Positions 1 to 8,042 of a DNA stretch of 64,000 nt are shown one piece after another (the stretch's first letter is position 1; each line of letters opens with the position of its first letter). A program made the position numbers and the translations under genes. This DNA comes from CAJPPJ01 sp963545265. Its GTDB lineage: Bacteria; Bacillota_I; Bacilli_A; RF39; UBA660. The stretch spans positions 47,593-111,592 of the forward strand of contig CAUUHY010000002.1 in the NCBI GenBank assembly GCA_963545265.1, in the 5' to 3' direction. The notes beneath the pieces are model-generated. The model had not been told where the DNA came from and ran no database searches. It saw only the letters and a program-made list of their open reading frames with translations.

Positions 1-468
1 CCAGTAATTTCCATCAAGTAAAACTAAATGCGATTCATCTATTCCAAGAGACATCCATTTATTTTTAGTTTCAGTATCGTGAGTATAAACAGTCATATAA
101 AGTTTTTCTTTTGGTATATCCATATAATCTATTAAAAATTCATAAGCAAATTCTATAGCTTCATTCTTAAAATAATCTCCAATTGAGAAATTTCCCATCA
201 TTTCAAAGAAAGTTAAATGTCTTTTAGTAACTCCTACATTTTCTATATCATTAGTTCTAATACATTTTTGAATATTTACTATTCTTCTAGATTCTGGAAT
301 TTTTGATCCATCTAAATATTTTTTAAGTGGTGTAACTCCCGCATTATTAAATAGTAAACTATCATCATCAAGTGGAACAAGAGACGCACTAGGCATCTTT
401 AAATGTCCCTTACTTTCAAAAAAATTATACCATTTTTCTCTTATTTCATTGTGTGTTAAGTAATTCAT
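1..468 (-). CDS. alaS: Alanyl-tRNA synthetase, N-terminal part (runs off the window)
   Basis: Charges tRNA-Ala in the cytosol. The visible 156 codons start MNYLTHNEIREKWYNFFESK and carry the class II active-site region, including FFEMMGNFSIGDYF, the signature around motif 2 of bacterial AlaRS; the rest lies left of base 1. The start overlaps the end of the dNMP-kinase-like gene by 23 bases, so the two are probably translationally coupled. No T-box leader precedes it. Identity is clear from the sequence; only the first fifth or so of the protein can be judged. Confidence 0.95.
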   Translation of the reverse strand, partial: MNYLTHNEIREKWYNFFESKGHLKMPSASLVPLDDDSLLFNNAGVTPLKKYLDGSKIPESRRIVNIQKCIRTNDIENVGVTKRHLTFFEMMGNFSIGDYFKNEAIEFAYEFLIDYMDIPKEKLYMTVYTHDTETKNKWMSLGIDESHLVLLDGNYW

Positions 469-997
469 TATAATGCTCCTTTATTATATTAATAGTATCT
501 TCTTTAAGTTTTTCTAATGTAGTATTTTCTATTACATAATCAAATTTATCATAATTATCAAGTTCTACTTCAGTTCTATGTTTTTTTTGTTCATCACTAA
601 ATCCATTATCAAAATCTTTTCTAATTATTTTTAATTTCAATGGTTTTGTCACTTTAGAGATTTTTTCTATCTCTAATATAAGCCTTATATCTGTAATGAT
701 TAAAAAATCAAAAAAGTATGATAATACATCTATATCTTCTATCATTCTATTTACAAAAAATTCTTCTTTACCAAGTTTTTCTCTAATTATTTCTGTACCT
801 AGTTTTTGTAATAAATCTCTAGGTTTTGTTTCTTCTCTTCCGTCCCATCCAAAATAATATTTTGCATATTCTTTTAATGGTCTTGAGATTTGACTTCTTG
901 CTACTTTATAACCTTTTTCTTTTAAATACTCTTCTATTATATTTCCTGTAGTATCTTTACCATGTCTTCCTTTTCCTGCAATTAAAATAACTTCCAT
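446..997 (-). CDS. dNMP/adenylate-kinase-like P-loop protein
   Basis: A 183-residue P-loop protein. The N-terminus holds GKGRHGKDTT (residues 8-17), a Walker A of the GKD type seen in phage-like deoxynucleoside monophosphate kinases rather than the usual GKS/GKT. A core strand ends FLIITDIR near residue 100, and HRTEVELDNYDKFDYVIEN near residues 142-160 matches the typical 'HxSE..L....D..I.N' ending of that family. The likely role is phosphorylation of a (deoxy)nucleoside monophosphate, but the substrate cannot be read. The gene lies between the AI-2E-type permease (16-base overlap) and alaS, and is probably co-transcribed with both. Confidence 0.6.
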   Translation of the reverse strand: MEVILIAGKGRHGKDTTGNIIEEYLKEKGYKVARSQISRPLKEYAKYYFGWDGREETKPRDLLQKLGTEIIREKLGKEEFFVNRMIEDIDVLSYFFDFLIITDIRLILEIEKISKVTKPLKLKIIRKDFDNGFSDEQKKHRTEVELDNYDKFDYVIENTTLEKLKEDTINIIKEHYNELLNTQ

Positions 998-2079
998 TTA
1001 AATTCTCCTTTTATACTTAAATATATAACTCTCAAACATGCCATTATAGGTGTTGCAAATATCATTCCTGCTATACCAAAGCTAGCACCTATAGATAAAC
1101 CTAAAATAATTAAAACCGGGTGTAGTTTCATAGTTTTACTCATTATATTAGGTGTAATTAAATAACTTTCTATAAATTGACATAAAATAACACTGATTAA
1201 AGTTGCAACTCCAATTGAAGGAGATATAGTAAATCCTACAACAACTGCCGGAATTCCTCCAATATATGGTCCAATATATGGAATCATATTAGTAAATGCA
1301 CAAAAGAATCCAAATGCTAAAGGTGAAGGTAATCCAGATATTTTAAATGCTAAAGTTTGACATATACATAGTAATATGACAACTATAAATGTACTTTTTA
1401 CATATTGTCTAAATGTATCTTCTAATTCTTTAATAGTTTTTACTAAAAATACAGCTTTTTCTCCTTTAATTAGTCTTCTAGCTTTTAATCTAATATTAGG
1501 AAGATCGATTAATATATAAAATCCTATAATAAATGATAAGAAACTTTCTATACTAGTTTTAAGTAAAGATTTAATTATATTTAAAACAAAATCAGGATTA
1601 AAATCAGATATTTTTTCAAAATTGGCCATTATATTTTTATAAATAATATTTTTAATAGTATCAAAATCCAAATGGAATCTTACTGAAAAATGTTGAATAA
1701 TCATATCTAAATTGTTTTTCCCTGTATCGAGTAATTTAGGTGACATATTAGCGAAATCTTTTATTTGATCATATAAAACTGGTAAAAAGATATTTATTAC
1801 AAATATAAAAAATAAAACTATAAGTAAATAAACTATAATAGTTGCTAGAAATCTTGAAATCTTTTTATTTGTTAAAAATGTAACTACAGGATCAAATAAC
1901 CAAGCTATTAAAAATCCAAAAAATACAGGTGAAATAATACCAATAATATATTGAATAATATTAAATAATTTTATTTCTTTAGCTATATAAATAATTATTA
2001 GTGCAATAGCAACACAAAGTATAATAAATAATGCTTTTAAGCATTTAATTCCTAAACTAATTAACTTTTCTTTTTCCAT
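982..2079 (-). CDS. AI-2E family transporter (PerM/YtvI-like permease)
   Basis: A 365-residue polytopic membrane protein of the AI-2E exporter superfamily. Two hydrophobic hairpins fill residues 10-110. A soluble amphipathic stretch covers about 110-165, and C-terminal helices follow, including the family-typical GFFCAFTNMIPYIGPYIGG near 255-275 and a GLSIGASFGIAGMIFATPI element near 325-345. Members are proposed to export small molecules or to act as Na+/H+ antiporters; the substrate here is unknown. A good Shine-Dalgarno (AGGAGG) precedes ATG. It begins the short operon that runs into the kinase-like gene and alaS. Confidence 0.85.
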   Translation of the reverse strand: MEKEKLISLGIKCLKALFIILCVAIALIIIYIAKEIKLFNIIQYIIGIISPVFFGFLIAWLFDPVVTFLTNKKISRFLATIIVYLLIVLFFIFVINIFLPVLYDQIKDFANMSPKLLDTGKNNLDMIIQHFSVRFHLDFDTIKNIIYKNIMANFEKISDFNPDFVLNIIKSLLKTSIESFLSFIIGFYILIDLPNIRLKARRLIKGEKAVFLVKTIKELEDTFRQYVKSTFIVVILLCICQTLAFKISGLPSPLAFGFFCAFTNMIPYIGPYIGGIPAVVVGFTISPSIGVATLISVILCQFIESYLITPNIMSKTMKLHPVLIILGLSIGASFGIAGMIFATPIMACLRVIYLSIKGEFKWKLF

Positions 2080-2136
2080 TAAATACCTCCTCTTAAGTTT
2101 AACACAAAACCAATATCTTTTTTTATATTTAGTAAA

Positions 2137-4284
2137 TTAATAATTATTACTCTTTTCTTTTAGTTTTTTTATTTCTTCTTTTAAATAAGTATTTCTTATA
2201 CTAGATGTATTATTTTTAGCAGCTGTTTTTAAAATATTTTTATTACCTAATAAATATAGTTTTTTCTTAGCTCTAGTTATAGCTGTATAATAAAGCTTTC
2301 TATAAAGCATAATGCTATATGAAGTACTTAAAGGTATTATACAAGTTTTAAATTCACTACCTTGAGATTTATGAATAGATATTGCATATGCTAAAGCAAA
2401 CGAATTATAAGTACTTGATGTATATTTAACTTTATTACCATCAAAATCAATTATTATTTCTTTATCAGTAATTTTCTCTATTATTCCAATATCTCCATTA
2501 AAAACATTATTATCTGGCATATTAACCAGTTGTATTACCTTATCTTTTTCTCTATAAATAACATCGTTTATTGTCTTTTCATTCTTTAAAATATCTTTTT
2601 TATTAAATACTTCTTGCAATACTTTATTTATGTTATTTATTCCATAACTTCCTTTATAAAGTGGAACTAATACTTGAAATTCTTTATAATCATCATTTAT
2701 ATGCTTGATTGCTATTTCTTTTAAAGAGTCTAATATATCTAAATCTTCAATAATGCTAAGTTCTTCATCACTTGTAAAATCATAATCTTTATTTTCATTA
2801 ACTAGATATGCAAGTTTAACTATCGAAGATTCTTTAGCTTGACGATAAAGTTCTTTTAAATAAACTACATTATCAACAGAAGATATAATATCAGCAAGTA
2901 AATTACCACTTCCAACACTTGGTAACTGGTCTTTGTCCCCTACTAAGATAATCTTTGTATTATCTCTTAAAGCTTTAAGTAAAGATGCAAATAAACTATT
3001 ATTGACCATAGAAAACTCATCTACTATGACAATAGATGCATCAGATTTATTATTTTCATTTAAACTAAATGTATTGCTATCTTTATTCCATTCTAAAAAT
3101 CTATGAATAGTAGATGCTTCTTCTAGTGTTAATTCACTAAGTCTTTTACTTGCTCTTCCAGTAGGTGCTAATAATTTTATTTTACTCTTAGGATTTTCTT
3201 TTTTTAAAGCTCTATATATTCCGTATATTACTGTAGTTTTACCTGTACCTGGTCCTCCAGTTATAACTAAGAAGTTACTTTTTAAACTCTTTAAAATAGC
3301 ATCTTTTTGATAAATATTATAAGAAATGTTTAACTTTTCTTCTATCTCTTCTACTATTTTTATATCTTTTTCTGTTATTTTTTTATTTTTTAGACGATTA
3401 ACAACTTCTTTAGCAATATATACTTCATCTAAATAATCATTTGTTAAATAATATCTTTTATCTTCTTTAATAATTAGTTTTTCATCTATTAAAATACTCA
3501 TAATGGATAAAAATAACTTAATATCTATATCTTCTTTATTTATTTTTATAACATATTTATATAACTCATCTAAATATAAGAATATATGTCCTATACTTTC
3601 TGTTACTAATTTAAAAGTATAGATAATAAGAGATTTTAAACGAAGTTTGTCTGTTTTAGAATATTTATTCATAAGTGCTATTTTATCTATCGTATTAAAA
3701 GAAATATCTAAATTAAAATATAAGTCATATAAATTTCTGCTTATTAGTTCATCTATATTTGATAAATATAAATTTGTTATTTTTAAAGCATCTGACATAG
3801 AAAAACCAATATCAGTCAGTTTTAATATATTGTTATATGTATTTTCATAAGATATTAAAGTATCGTGAAGAACATTAACATCTTTTATACTTATTCCTTT
3901 TACTTCAAAAAGTTTTTCACTATTATTTTTTATTATATCTAAAGATTCATCTTTAAATTTCTTATAAATATTAACTGCTTTTGTTATACCTATACCTTTA
4001 AATAAATCAGAAGATAAAAAGTTTACAATATTTTCTTTACCTTCTTTTTTTAATTTTTCATACTTTACAACATTAAACTGTTCGCCAAACTTATTATGTT
4101 CAACTAAATGTCCATAAAGTTTAAATGTATCAAATTCTCTATTTTCAAGAAAATTACCAACTACTGTAATAGTTTTATTTTTGTATTCTAATAAATCTGT
4201 GTCTTTAACTTTAAAAAGTGCTACTAAATAACCATTAGTACCACAAAATATATCTTTTCTAAATTCTCCAGTTACAAAATTCAT
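2137..4284 (-). CDS. recD2: RecD2-type ATP-dependent DNA helicase
   Basis: A 5'-3' superfamily 1B helicase for DNA repair or replication-fork upkeep without RecBC. The 715-residue protein has an N-terminal OB-like and helix-hairpin-helix region (about 1-200), a Walker A VITGGPGTGKTT near residue 350, a motif II VIVDEFSMV (F in place of the usual A of DEASM), motif III LVGDKDQLPSVGSG, and the UvrD-like C-terminal motif AISIHKSQGSEF. It is slightly short for the family. An upstream in-frame TTG is possible, but MNFVTGEF is the better start; this ATG has no Shine-Dalgarno and sits 6 bases after a TATAAT, suggesting a leaderless mRNA. Confidence 0.93.
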   Translation of the reverse strand: MNFVTGEFRKDIFCGTNGYLVALFKVKDTDLLEYKNKTITVVGNFLENREFDTFKLYGHLVEHNKFGEQFNVVKYEKLKKEGKENIVNFLSSDLFKGIGITKAVNIYKKFKDESLDIIKNNSEKLFEVKGISIKDVNVLHDTLISYENTYNNILKLTDIGFSMSDALKITNLYLSNIDELISRNLYDLYFNLDISFNTIDKIALMNKYSKTDKLRLKSLIIYTFKLVTESIGHIFLYLDELYKYVIKINKEDIDIKLFLSIMSILIDEKLIIKEDKRYYLTNDYLDEVYIAKEVVNRLKNKKITEKDIKIVEEIEEKLNISYNIYQKDAILKSLKSNFLVITGGPGTGKTTVIYGIYRALKKENPKSKIKLLAPTGRASKRLSELTLEEASTIHRFLEWNKDSNTFSLNENNKSDASIVIVDEFSMVNNSLFASLLKALRDNTKIILVGDKDQLPSVGSGNLLADIISSVDNVVYLKELYRQAKESSIVKLAYLVNENKDYDFTSDEELSIIEDLDILDSLKEIAIKHINDDYKEFQVLVPLYKGSYGINNINKVLQEVFNKKDILKNEKTINDVIYREKDKVIQLVNMPDNNVFNGDIGIIEKITDKEIIIDFDGNKVKYTSSTYNSFALAYAISIHKSQGSEFKTCIIPLSTSYSIMLYRKLYYTAITRAKKKLYLLGNKNILKTAAKNNTSSIRNTYLKEEIKKLKEKSNNY

Positions 4285-4320
4285 ATCTATATTATAGTAC
4301 AAGTTTTTAAAAATGAAAAT
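4285..4320 (-). promoter_or_regulatory. Predicted leaderless promoter of recD2
   Basis: On the minus strand a consensus -10 TATAAT (complement of 4291-4296) is followed by exactly six bases and then the ATG at 4284, with no Shine-Dalgarno. A weak -35 (TTTTCA) lies 17 bases upstream. Transcription would begin at or next to the start codon. The divergent HdeD-like gene is driven from the same gap. Confidence 0.55.
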
Positions 4321-4350
4321 TTATATTATAATATATTTAGGAGAAAAAAT

Positions 4351-4884
4351 ATGAAAATAATAGATGGAGACAAATTCCAAAAAGAATATATAAAACAAGA
4401 AAAGAAAAATAATATTACTGAGATAATAATTGGTTTATTATTAATAATTCTAGGACTTGTTGGTTTAATATTAAAAACTAATATTTTATACACTGTAATT
4501 TCTATAGTTGTTCCTATAATTTTATTAGTATATGCTTATGAAAATTATATACATTATAAAGAATATAAAACTGTAGCAACAATAAAGATGATAATCTATA
4601 TATCATTAGCTATTTTAATAGCATTTAATCCAGGATTAATTCCTACTCTTGGTATAAAACTACTAGGAAGCTATTTGATTGTTAGATCAATATTTAGGAT
4701 GTTAATATTGATAAATTACTCAGATATTATTAACAGATTAGATTTAATTAATTTAATACTTGGTATCCTAATAATTATACTTTCATCAGTTATATTTAAT
4801 TTTATAAATATAATTATATTAATTACATGTATTGTAATGGGGATTAATTTAATAATTAAAAATATCGAAAAAGAAGAAAAATAA
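4351..4884 (+). CDS. Small multi-pass membrane protein, HdeD/DUF308-like
   Basis: A 177-residue integral membrane protein with about six short hydrophobic segments arranged as two-helix repeats (about 22-60, 78-110, 118-170), the pattern of HdeD/DUF308 proteins. GLLLIILGLVGLILKT and NLILGILIIILSSVIF look like related repeats. In enteric bacteria HdeD is linked to acid resistance, but the role here is unknown. It is one of few plus-strand genes, transcribed divergently from recD2. A TATAAT and a strong Shine-Dalgarno (AGGAG) precede the ATG, and a perfect hairpin shared with convergent xerD ends it. Confidence 0.6.
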   Translation: MKIIDGDKFQKEYIKQEKKNNITEIIIGLLLIILGLVGLILKTNILYTVISIVVPIILLVYAYENYIHYKEYKTVATIKMIIYISLAILIAFNPGLIPTLGIKLLGSYLIVRSIFRMLILINYSDIINRLDLINLILGILIIILSSVIFNFINIIILITCIVMGINLIIKNIEKEEK

Positions 4885-4895
4885 TTCTTCTTTTT
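4868..4895. terminator. Bidirectional intrinsic terminator between the HdeD-like gene and xerD
   Basis: An 11-bp inverted repeat (AAAAAGAAGAA at 4868-4878 with its complement at 4885-4895) and A/T tracts on both sides can stop both convergent genes. It overlaps the last codons of the plus-strand gene and ends at the xerD stop. Confidence 0.75.
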
Positions 4896-5784
4896 ATTTT
4901 TCTTCTCTTGCTCTTGGATGAGCTTTAAAATATATTTCTTTTATTCTATCATCTGTTACATGAGTATAAATTGCAGTAGCAGATATATTTTCATGACCTA
5001 ACATTTCTTGAACCGATTCTAAGTCACATCCTTCATTTAATAAATGAGTTGCAAATGAATGTCTTATCATATGGGGAGATATCTTTTTATCAATTGAAGT
5101 TTTCTTAATAAGTTTAGTTAATATATCCTCTATTCCTCTTCTAGTTATCTTATTTCCTAAATGATTTAAAAATACATAATCTAAGTTATATTTATTTAAA
5201 AACAAATAACCATCATTTAAATAATCTTCTAAAGCATCAACTGCATATTCACCTAAGAATACTATTCTTTCTTTATTACCCTTACCTAATACTTTTATTT
5301 GTTTTTCACTAAAATTAATATCTTCTAATTTTATATTAATAAGTTCACTAACTCTTGTTCCAGTAGCATATAATACTTCTAAAATAGCTAAATTTCTTTG
5401 GCCTAAAGATGTCGATGTATCACATGCAGCAAATAATTCTTCAAGTTCATTATAATAAAAAAATCTAGGTAACTTTTGTTCTTTTTTAGGTAAATTTATC
5501 AATTTAAAGGGATTGTTTTTTATTTTTTCATTAAGTCTTAAATAAGAATAAAATCCTCTAAGTGAGCTTATCTTTCTAGATATAGTACTATTAGTATCTT
5601 TTTTATCATTTAAATAAGATAAGTATTTTCTAATAGAATCATAATCAATAGATAAATAATTTTTGTTATTATTTTTTAAATATGAAAAATATTCATTTAA
5701 ATCTCTTTTATATGCTTCTATAGTATTTTCTGAATAATTTTTATTTATTGATAATTCTCTTATATATTCATTTAAATCTTCCAT
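4894..5784 (-). CDS. xerD: Tyrosine recombinase XerC/XerD
   Basis: A site-specific recombinase of 296 residues, the usual Xer length, resolving chromosome dimers at dif. The N-terminal SAM-like core-binding domain (about 1-90) is followed by a catalytic domain with all six active-site residues: R144 (GTRVSELI), K168 (LGKGNKER), H238 and R241 (PHMIRHSFATHLL), H264 (MLGHENI) and nucleophile Y273 (AIYTHV). No mobile-element genes or att-like repeats adjoin it, so a housekeeping role is favoured. XerC and XerD cannot be told apart here. The ATG lacks a Shine-Dalgarno and lies 6 bases after an extended -10. Confidence 0.92.
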   Translation of the reverse strand: MEDLNEYIRELSINKNYSENTIEAYKRDLNEYFSYLKNNNKNYLSIDYDSIRKYLSYLNDKKDTNSTISRKISSLRGFYSYLRLNEKIKNNPFKLINLPKKEQKLPRFFYYNELEELFAACDTSTSLGQRNLAILEVLYATGTRVSELINIKLEDINFSEKQIKVLGKGNKERIVFLGEYAVDALEDYLNDGYLFLNKYNLDYVFLNHLGNKITRRGIEDILTKLIKKTSIDKKISPHMIRHSFATHLLNEGCDLESVQEMLGHENISATAIYTHVTDDRIKEIYFKAHPRAREEK

Positions 5785-5799
5785 ATTTTTATTATATCA
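5785..5799 (-). promoter_or_regulatory. Extended -10 element giving a predicted leaderless xerD mRNA
   Basis: TGATATAAT on the minus strand (complement of 5791-5799) is a full extended -10 placed six bases before the xerD ATG, with no ribosome-binding site between. The TGA stop codon of the upstream gene supplies the TG of the element. No good -35 is visible, as is common for extended -10 promoters. Confidence 0.6.
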
Positions 5800-6579
5800 A
5801 AAAAATACACTGTTTTTTATAACATATGTATTTTTAAGTGTAGTTAAATTATATAGTTGTAAATTTTTAATCTTAAAAGATTTTTCAGCTCTTTTTAAAT
5901 AATTTTTATATTCTTCATATAAAAACTTTAATTCTCTTCCATAATAATATTTATTATCTAAACTCATATTATCATCTTCTAAATATTTTCTCCAAGATTC
6001 TAATGTTTCTTCATAAATTTCTCTCATATAAGTAACATTATGTAGAATTAATTTTAATCTTAAAATATCGATTACGCTTGTATACAAAGAATTTTGGTAC
6101 AATTTAATCATCATTCCATGATCTTTTAATAATTTATATTCTTTTTTATTTTGAATTTTTATCATGAAATTAAGAGTATCTTTTAATCTATCATTTTTTA
6201 AAAATAATTTTAAATATTTATTGTTTTTAGATGACCATAATAACTTTCTAGCTTTTTCAAATTCAGTTATAGTTTCATTAGTTATATCTTTATTAATTTT
6301 TAAAGAGTTCTTTTCATTTAACAATATTTTTAATTCTTCTTTATAATCTTTATTTTCAATATAAAATAATTTTATTTCCCCACTATCAATCTTTTGCTTT
6401 TGTTTTAGAAAACGATCAATTTGTTCTTTATATTTAGGTATATTTTTAAGCTCATCTATAGAGGCATACTTCGACGTTAGTTTATCTATTGTATGTAAAT
6501 TACTATCTTCTAAATTAATATAATCCATAGTATTATCATCATTTTTAATACTATAAATCAAAATTGCTTTAGATTTCAT
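5797..6579 (-). CDS. Uncharacterised 260-residue helical protein
   Basis: No family recognised. The N-terminus (AILIYSIKNDDNTMDYINLE) looks like a short beta sheet. The rest is Lys/Glu/Leu/Tyr-rich, predicted mainly helical, with WRKYLEDDNMSLDNKYYYG near residue 190. There is no signal peptide or membrane segment, so it is probably cytosolic. It has its own promoter (TTGAAT-17-TGCTATAAT) and an AGGAGG Shine-Dalgarno. It reads into the xerD promoter, but xerD seems to be transcribed separately. Codon use matches its neighbours. Confidence 0.6.
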   Translation of the reverse strand: MKSKAILIYSIKNDDNTMDYINLEDSNLHTIDKLTSKYASIDELKNIPKYKEQIDRFLKQKQKIDSGEIKLFYIENKDYKEELKILLNEKNSLKINKDITNETITEFEKARKLLWSSKNNKYLKLFLKNDRLKDTLNFMIKIQNKKEYKLLKDHGMMIKLYQNSLYTSVIDILRLKLILHNVTYMREIYEETLESWRKYLEDDNMSLDNKYYYGRELKFLYEEYKNYLKRAEKSFKIKNLQLYNLTTLKNTYVIKNSVFF

Positions 6580-6603
6580 CTTTTCCTCCTAGAAAATATG
6601 AAA

Positions 6604-6632
6604 ATTATAGCATATTTTTAAAAAATATTCAA
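6604..6632 (-). promoter_or_regulatory. Sigma-A-type promoter of the 260-residue unknown
   Basis: Minus-strand TTGAAT (complement of 6627-6632), a 17-base spacer, then TATAAT (complement of 6604-6609) preceded by TGC, an extended -10. An AGGAGG ribosome site follows before the ATG at 6579. Confidence 0.7.
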
Positions 6633-6656
6633 GTTTTATTCTTTTATCCCAAAATA

Positions 6657-7289
6657 TTATTCATAAGTAGTCAATATTAATGAATTATCAACATATTCTC
6701 CAAGAAATACTTCACTATAGTTATTTATTTTTTTCTTATTTAATTCTTTCATAAGCCACTGTTCATCCTTACCTATTATATCTAATATATCAGTTTGGAC
6801 TTGTCCGTCTGTAATAATTGGAAACTTTGGATTTTCTTCTCCTGAATGAATTATAATTAGTTGTCCGTTTTGTTCTATAACAGCTCTTTTAACAGTTTTA
6901 GTTGAGTAAATTCCATTAGTACGTAATTTAAAAGCTACATCATGAGCAGATAATCCTGACTTTTTACAATTTTCAACATTTATTTTTCCATGATCAATTA
7001 TAATTAATGCTTTACCATCTATTAACTGCTTAGCTTTTATACTACGTTTCTTTAGAAACTTTAAAGCTAATAAAAGTATTAACCAAATTATTAATATTAC
7101 AACAAATTCATATATTTTTATATTATTGTTATATATAACTCCACCAATAATACCACCCAAAACATAATTTATAATTTGATCAGTAGCAGAATTAGGAGCT
7201 AAATTACCTTTGCCAGATATATTTATTATTATAACCATAGCAAAGAAACCAATTAATAATTTTACTGTTATTAAAATAAATTGATTCAT
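6657..7289 (-). CDS. DUF421 membrane protein, YetF-like
   Basis: A 210-residue protein of the DUF421/YetF family. Three hydrophobic helices (about 5-22, 38-53, 60-80) are followed by the cytosolic alpha/beta domain typical of the family, with KQLIDGKALIIIDHGKIN (about 87-104) and an AFKLRTNGIYSTKTVKRAVIE stretch. Spore-formers use relatives in spore or membrane physiology, but no sporulation genes are visible here, so the role is open. An extended -10 (TGATATAAT, complement of 7305-7313) and AAGGAG Shine-Dalgarno give it its own transcript. Confidence 0.8.
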   Translation of the reverse strand: MNQFILITVKLLIGFFAMVIIINISGKGNLAPNSATDQIINYVLGGIIGGVIYNNNIKIYEFVVILIIWLILLLALKFLKKRSIKAKQLIDGKALIIIDHGKINVENCKKSGLSAHDVAFKLRTNGIYSTKTVKRAVIEQNGQLIIIHSGEENPKFPIITDGQVQTDILDIIGKDEQWLMKELNKKKINNYSEVFLGEYVDNSLILTTYE

Positions 7290-7356
7290 GATTCTTATCT
7301 CCTTATTATATCAACTATTTATATTATAGTTTATAGTTTTAACATTATCAATTATT

Positions 7357-7385
7357 AAAAAACATAACTAATAGTTATGTTTTTT
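7357..7385 (-). terminator. Intrinsic terminator after the 205-residue unknown
   Basis: A near-perfect hairpin, AACATAAC against GTTATGTT, flanked by A6 and T6 tracts. It overlaps the 3' end of the gene at 7368-7985 and separates it from the DUF421 gene downstream. Confidence 0.75.
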
Positions 7386-7985
7386 GTTTTTAATTTTTAT
7401 TCTTTTTTCTAATTCTTCTTCGTGTTTTTTAATTCTTAAAAACATTATTGCATTTTGATTTATTAAATCATGAGCTATAGATACAAAATTATAATAATCT
7501 TCATTAACTTTCGAATAATTTTTTCTTAAATATTCTTCATCTAATTCTAAACTTAATAGTTTTCTATTAGTATTTAATACATCTTCATATAATCTTAAAT
7601 CCTCTTTATCAGAAGAATAATAATAAAGTTTTTTATATTTTATATCTCTTTTTTTTAGATTATATATCTTTTCTTTTATAACTCTTAAATAAGCTTCGTA
7701 ACTTAATTCAGATAAACATATATTATTTTTATTTAAAGTTTCAAAAGTTTTATTAAATGCATATAAAAATGCAAGACTATTAACTCTTTCTTTTTCTTCA
7801 TATATATTTTCTTCTCCAATTTTAGGAACTGTTCTTCTTATACCGCCGATTGCATTATAAGCAAACAATTTAAATAATTTTCTAAAATTTTTATCACCAT
7901 CTTTATCTATATATTCAGCTTCTTGTTCTGATTCTTCTACATGAAATCCTGCTTCATCATTAAAATTTTTCAATATCTCTTTCAT
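7368..7985 (-). CDS. Uncharacterised 205-residue soluble protein
   Basis: No family recognised. The protein is acidic at the N-terminus (EESEQEAEYIDKDGDKNF), has a conserved-looking NAIGGIRRTVPKIGEENIY around residues 44-62, and ends in a basic coiled helix (KKHEEELEKRIKIKNKK). It is probably cytosolic. It lies directly downstream of the AbiEi-type gene, but it has no nucleotidyltransferase GS/DxD signature and has its own consensus promoter, so there is no sign that it is the AbiEii toxin partner. It is a single-gene transcript bounded by promoter and terminator. Confidence 0.6.
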   Translation of the reverse strand: MKEILKNFNDEAGFHVEESEQEAEYIDKDGDKNFRKLFKLFAYNAIGGIRRTVPKIGEENIYEEKERVNSLAFLYAFNKTFETLNKNNICLSELSYEAYLRVIKEKIYNLKKRDIKYKKLYYYSSDKEDLRLYEDVLNTNRKLLSLELDEEYLRKNYSKVNEDYYNFVSIAHDLINQNAIMFLRIKKHEEELEKRIKIKNKKHNY

Positions 7986-8010
7986 ATTTTGCTCCTAAAA
8001 AGTAAGAGTT

Positions 8011-8039
8011 ATTATATAAAAAGGAATATTTATTGTCAA
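8011..8039 (-). promoter_or_regulatory. Consensus promoter of the 205-residue unknown
   Basis: Minus-strand TTGACA (complement of 8034-8039), a 17-base spacer and TATAAT (complement of 8011-8016): a perfect sigma-A consensus. An AGGAGC ribosome site follows before the ATG at 7985. Confidence 0.85.
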
Positions 8040-8042
8040 ATT

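Noticed and set aside
3647..3850. Plus-strand frames inside recD2, parE, uvrC, secA and other minus-strand genes
   Set aside because: They are opposite-strand shadows of well-supported genes, without ribosome sites or recognisable protein features.
4894..5784. Integrase of an integrative element
   Set aside because: Length and all six catalytic residues fit housekeeping Xer; no att-like repeats, tRNA target or mobile genes are adjacent.
7368..7985. Toxin partner (AbiEii) for the AbiEi-type gene
   Set aside because: No nucleotidyltransferase GS...DxD pattern is visible and the gene has its own consensus promoter, so it does not look like a coupled toxin.
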